NCBI RefSeq assembly: GCF_003346815.1
Contig: NZ_CP031217.1
Location: 2,356,001 to 2,420,000, forward strand
DNA: 64,000 bases
DNA from: Halarcobacter bivalviorum
GTDB lineage: Bacteria > Campylobacterota > Campylobacteria > Campylobacterales > Arcobacteraceae
Reading direction: 5' to 3'
Position 1 is the first letter of the stretch; the number at the start of each line of letters is the position of its first letter. The translations under genes were made by a program, and so were the position numbers. The notes beneath the pieces are model-generated. The model worked only from the letters and a program-made list of their open reading frames with translations. It did no database searches and had not been told where the DNA came from. Shown in pieces: positions 62,673 through 64,000 of this stretch.

Positions 62673-64000
62673 CTTGACTCTTTACAGCTTTATTATTTCC
62701 AAAAACTTTATCTTTTGGTCCATCTGCAATAATTTTTCCATCATCTAAAACTATTACTCTATCAACAATTGAAAGTAATGAGAATTTATGTGTTACTACA
62801 ATTACTGTTTGATTTGACAAAATACTATTCAATCTTTTTATAAAAGCTTTTTCAGTTTGTTTATCCATTGAGTTTGTTGGCTCATCTAAAATCATAAAGT
62901 GTGGATTTCCAACTAAAGCTCTAGCTAAAGTAATAGCTTGTCTTTCTCCTCCACTTAAACCTTCACCTCTTTCACCAACAATAAAGTCATATCCTGATTC
63001 GTGCTTTCCTAAAAAATCATGAACACCACTAATTTTTGAAGCATTTAAAATCTCTTCATCTGTTGCAAAAGGATCTCCAATTGTTATATTATCTTTAACA
63101 CTTCCCATAAATAAAAATGGCTCTTGAGGAACAACACCAATTGCTTTTCTTAAATCAACTGGATCAATTTGTCTTACATCTGTATTATCAATTAGAACTG
63201 ATCCTTTTGTAGGCACATATAGATTTTGAATAAGTTTAATAAGTGTAGATTTTCCAGAACCAATTTTTCCTAAAATTGCTACTTTTTCACCTTGCTTAAT
63301 TTTTAAATTTATACTTTTTAATACTTCATAATTATGATTTTTATAAGAAAAAGATACATCTTTAAATTCTATATCACCTTTTAATTCAGGTCTACTTAAA
63401 TATACTTTATTCTCTTTTTCTACATCCATTTGCATTATTTCATCAAGATTCTTTAATGCAACAACTGTTCTATCATATTTGATTACCAAAGTAACTATTT
63501 TTGATGCAGGAGCTACAGCTCTTCTATTTAACATCATAGCAGCTACTATAGCTCCCATTGTCATATCTCCTGATGTTGCTATATATACACCAAAAACAAT
63601 AATTGCAACATTAGAAAACTTTGATAAAAAGTCTGTAAAGTTACTTGCAACTTGAGTTAAAAGCTGTGCTTTTTCTCCAAAATATGCAGTTTGACCTAAC
63701 GATTTATCAAAATGAGTTTTCATTCTATTTTGACCACGAACACTTTTTATAATCTCTAATCCTGTTACTGTTTCATTTAAAGATGTTTGCTTAAGTTGTT
63801 CTTCTTTAATAGTACTTGCAACAAGATTTTTTGTTTTTGTTTGCATAAAATATGAAAAAAGTAAAGATAGAATAATTGTAAGTACAGGAATCCAACCTAA
63901 CGGTCCACCTATATAAAAAATTATTGCTACAAATATAAAAACAAAAGGAACATCTACTAAAGCTGTAATTGTTGCTGTAGTAAAAAATTCTCTAATGGCT
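62665..64000 (-). CDS. Type I secretion ABC transporter (LapB/LssB-like), cut by the right edge
   Basis: The reading frame is open to the window end, so the N-terminal part (probably a C39-like domain and the first helices) is missing; about 445 residues are seen. The visible part starts IREFFTTATITALVDVPFVF and the last four helices of the permease. The nucleotide-binding domain shows Walker A ILGKIGSGKSTLIKL, the signature LSGGERQAITLARAL, Walker B FMILDEPTNSMD and the switch His VVTHKFSLL. The permease text matches exporters of large RTX adhesins (LapB type) rather than HlyB. The exported protein is not in the window. Confidence 0.92.
   Translation of the reverse strand, partial: AIREFFTTATITALVDVPFVFIFVAIIFYIGGPLGWIPVLTIILSLLFSYFMQTKTKNLVASTIKEEQLKQTSLNETVTGLEIIKSVRGQNRMKTHFDKSLGQTAYFGEKAQLLTQVASNFTDFLSKFSNVAIIVFGVYIATSGDMTMGAIVAAMMLNRRAVAPASKIVTLVIKYDRTVVALKNLDEIMQMDVEKENKVYLSRPELKGDIEFKDVSFSYKNHNYEVLKSINLKIKQGEKVAILGKIGSGKSTLIKLIQNLYVPTKGSVLIDNTDVRQIDPVDLRKAIGVVPQEPFLFMGSVKDNITIGDPFATDEEILNASKISGVHDFLGKHESGYDFIVGERGEGLSGGERQAITLARALVGNPHFMILDEPTNSMDKQTEKAFIKRLNSILSNQTVIVVTHKFSLLSIVDRVIVLDDGKIIADGPKDKVFGNNKAVKSQDE

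Overview
The window looks like a chromosome segment of an Arcobacter-type member of the Campylobacterota (Arcobacteraceae). This rests on very AT-rich DNA, promoters with a clear (often extended) -10 box but no obvious -35, and characteristic gene families: class II DAHP synthase, a COG3400 TrkA-C protein and an epsilon-type flagellar cluster with a MotE-like gene. A full GlnD with uridylylatable PII proteins suggests Arcobacter-like bacteria more than Campylobacter or Helicobacter. This is family recognition by eye, not a database search. I saw no rRNA, tRNA, CRISPR array or insertion sequence.

Layout. 1-2474: COG3400 protein (cut by the left edge) and divergent tgt. 2482-12398 (minus): a complete-looking Tad/Flp pilus operon, flp-tadV-tadG-like-tadZ-tadA-tadB-tadC-rcpC-tadE-like-rcpA, ending in an extra 30-codon pilin-like gene. 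Its leader holds a GEMM-I cyclic-di-GMP riboswitch. 12718-25450: housekeeping genes (gatC, class II DAHP synthase, tal, serB, ruvX, acpS, panC, rimO, tilS) mixed with a cytosolic chemoreceptor, an HD-GYP protein and a lone peptide-type permease. 25443-36263: flagellar genes in two groups, flgK-fliD-fliS-fliT-like and flgH-fliL-motE-fliJ-like-fliQ with a very acidic protein, then divergent flgI-fliM.

36269-45149: nitrogen-control region. It holds pyrC, two tandem amt-glnK pairs, and a divergent operon of a membrane sensor-like protein, an NtrC-like protein lacking the sigma-54 contact loop, and glnD. The promoters of both amt genes and of the glnD operon share a 17-bp palindrome (TGTATA-N5-TATACA or one mismatch), placed on the same DNA face relative to each -10 box. 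45158-49568: an LplT-PlsC-acyl-ACP synthetase fusion and a RarD-like exporter. 49627-53538: arsenic resistance cluster (arsR, arsB, arsC, ArsP-like permease, thioredoxin-like protein) with two identical-half-site ArsR operators and a pair of large inverted structured repeats between arsB and arsC. 53651-59101: AraC/GyrI regulator, a two-SBP GGDEF protein and tkt. 59218-64000: a type I secretion operon with an ankyrin-OmpA lipoprotein and a WG-repeat lipoprotein, cut by the right edge.

Two themes link the genes. Cyclic-di-GMP: a diguanylate cyclase, an HD-GYP phosphodiesterase and a riboswitch in front of the pilus operon. Nitrogen: sensor-like protein, GlnD, two PII proteins and two ammonium channels, probably sharing one operator. 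The least-explained pieces are the three-copy intergenic repeat whose stems covary (around 16722, 39381 and 49878) and the paired inverted structured elements at 51330-51545.
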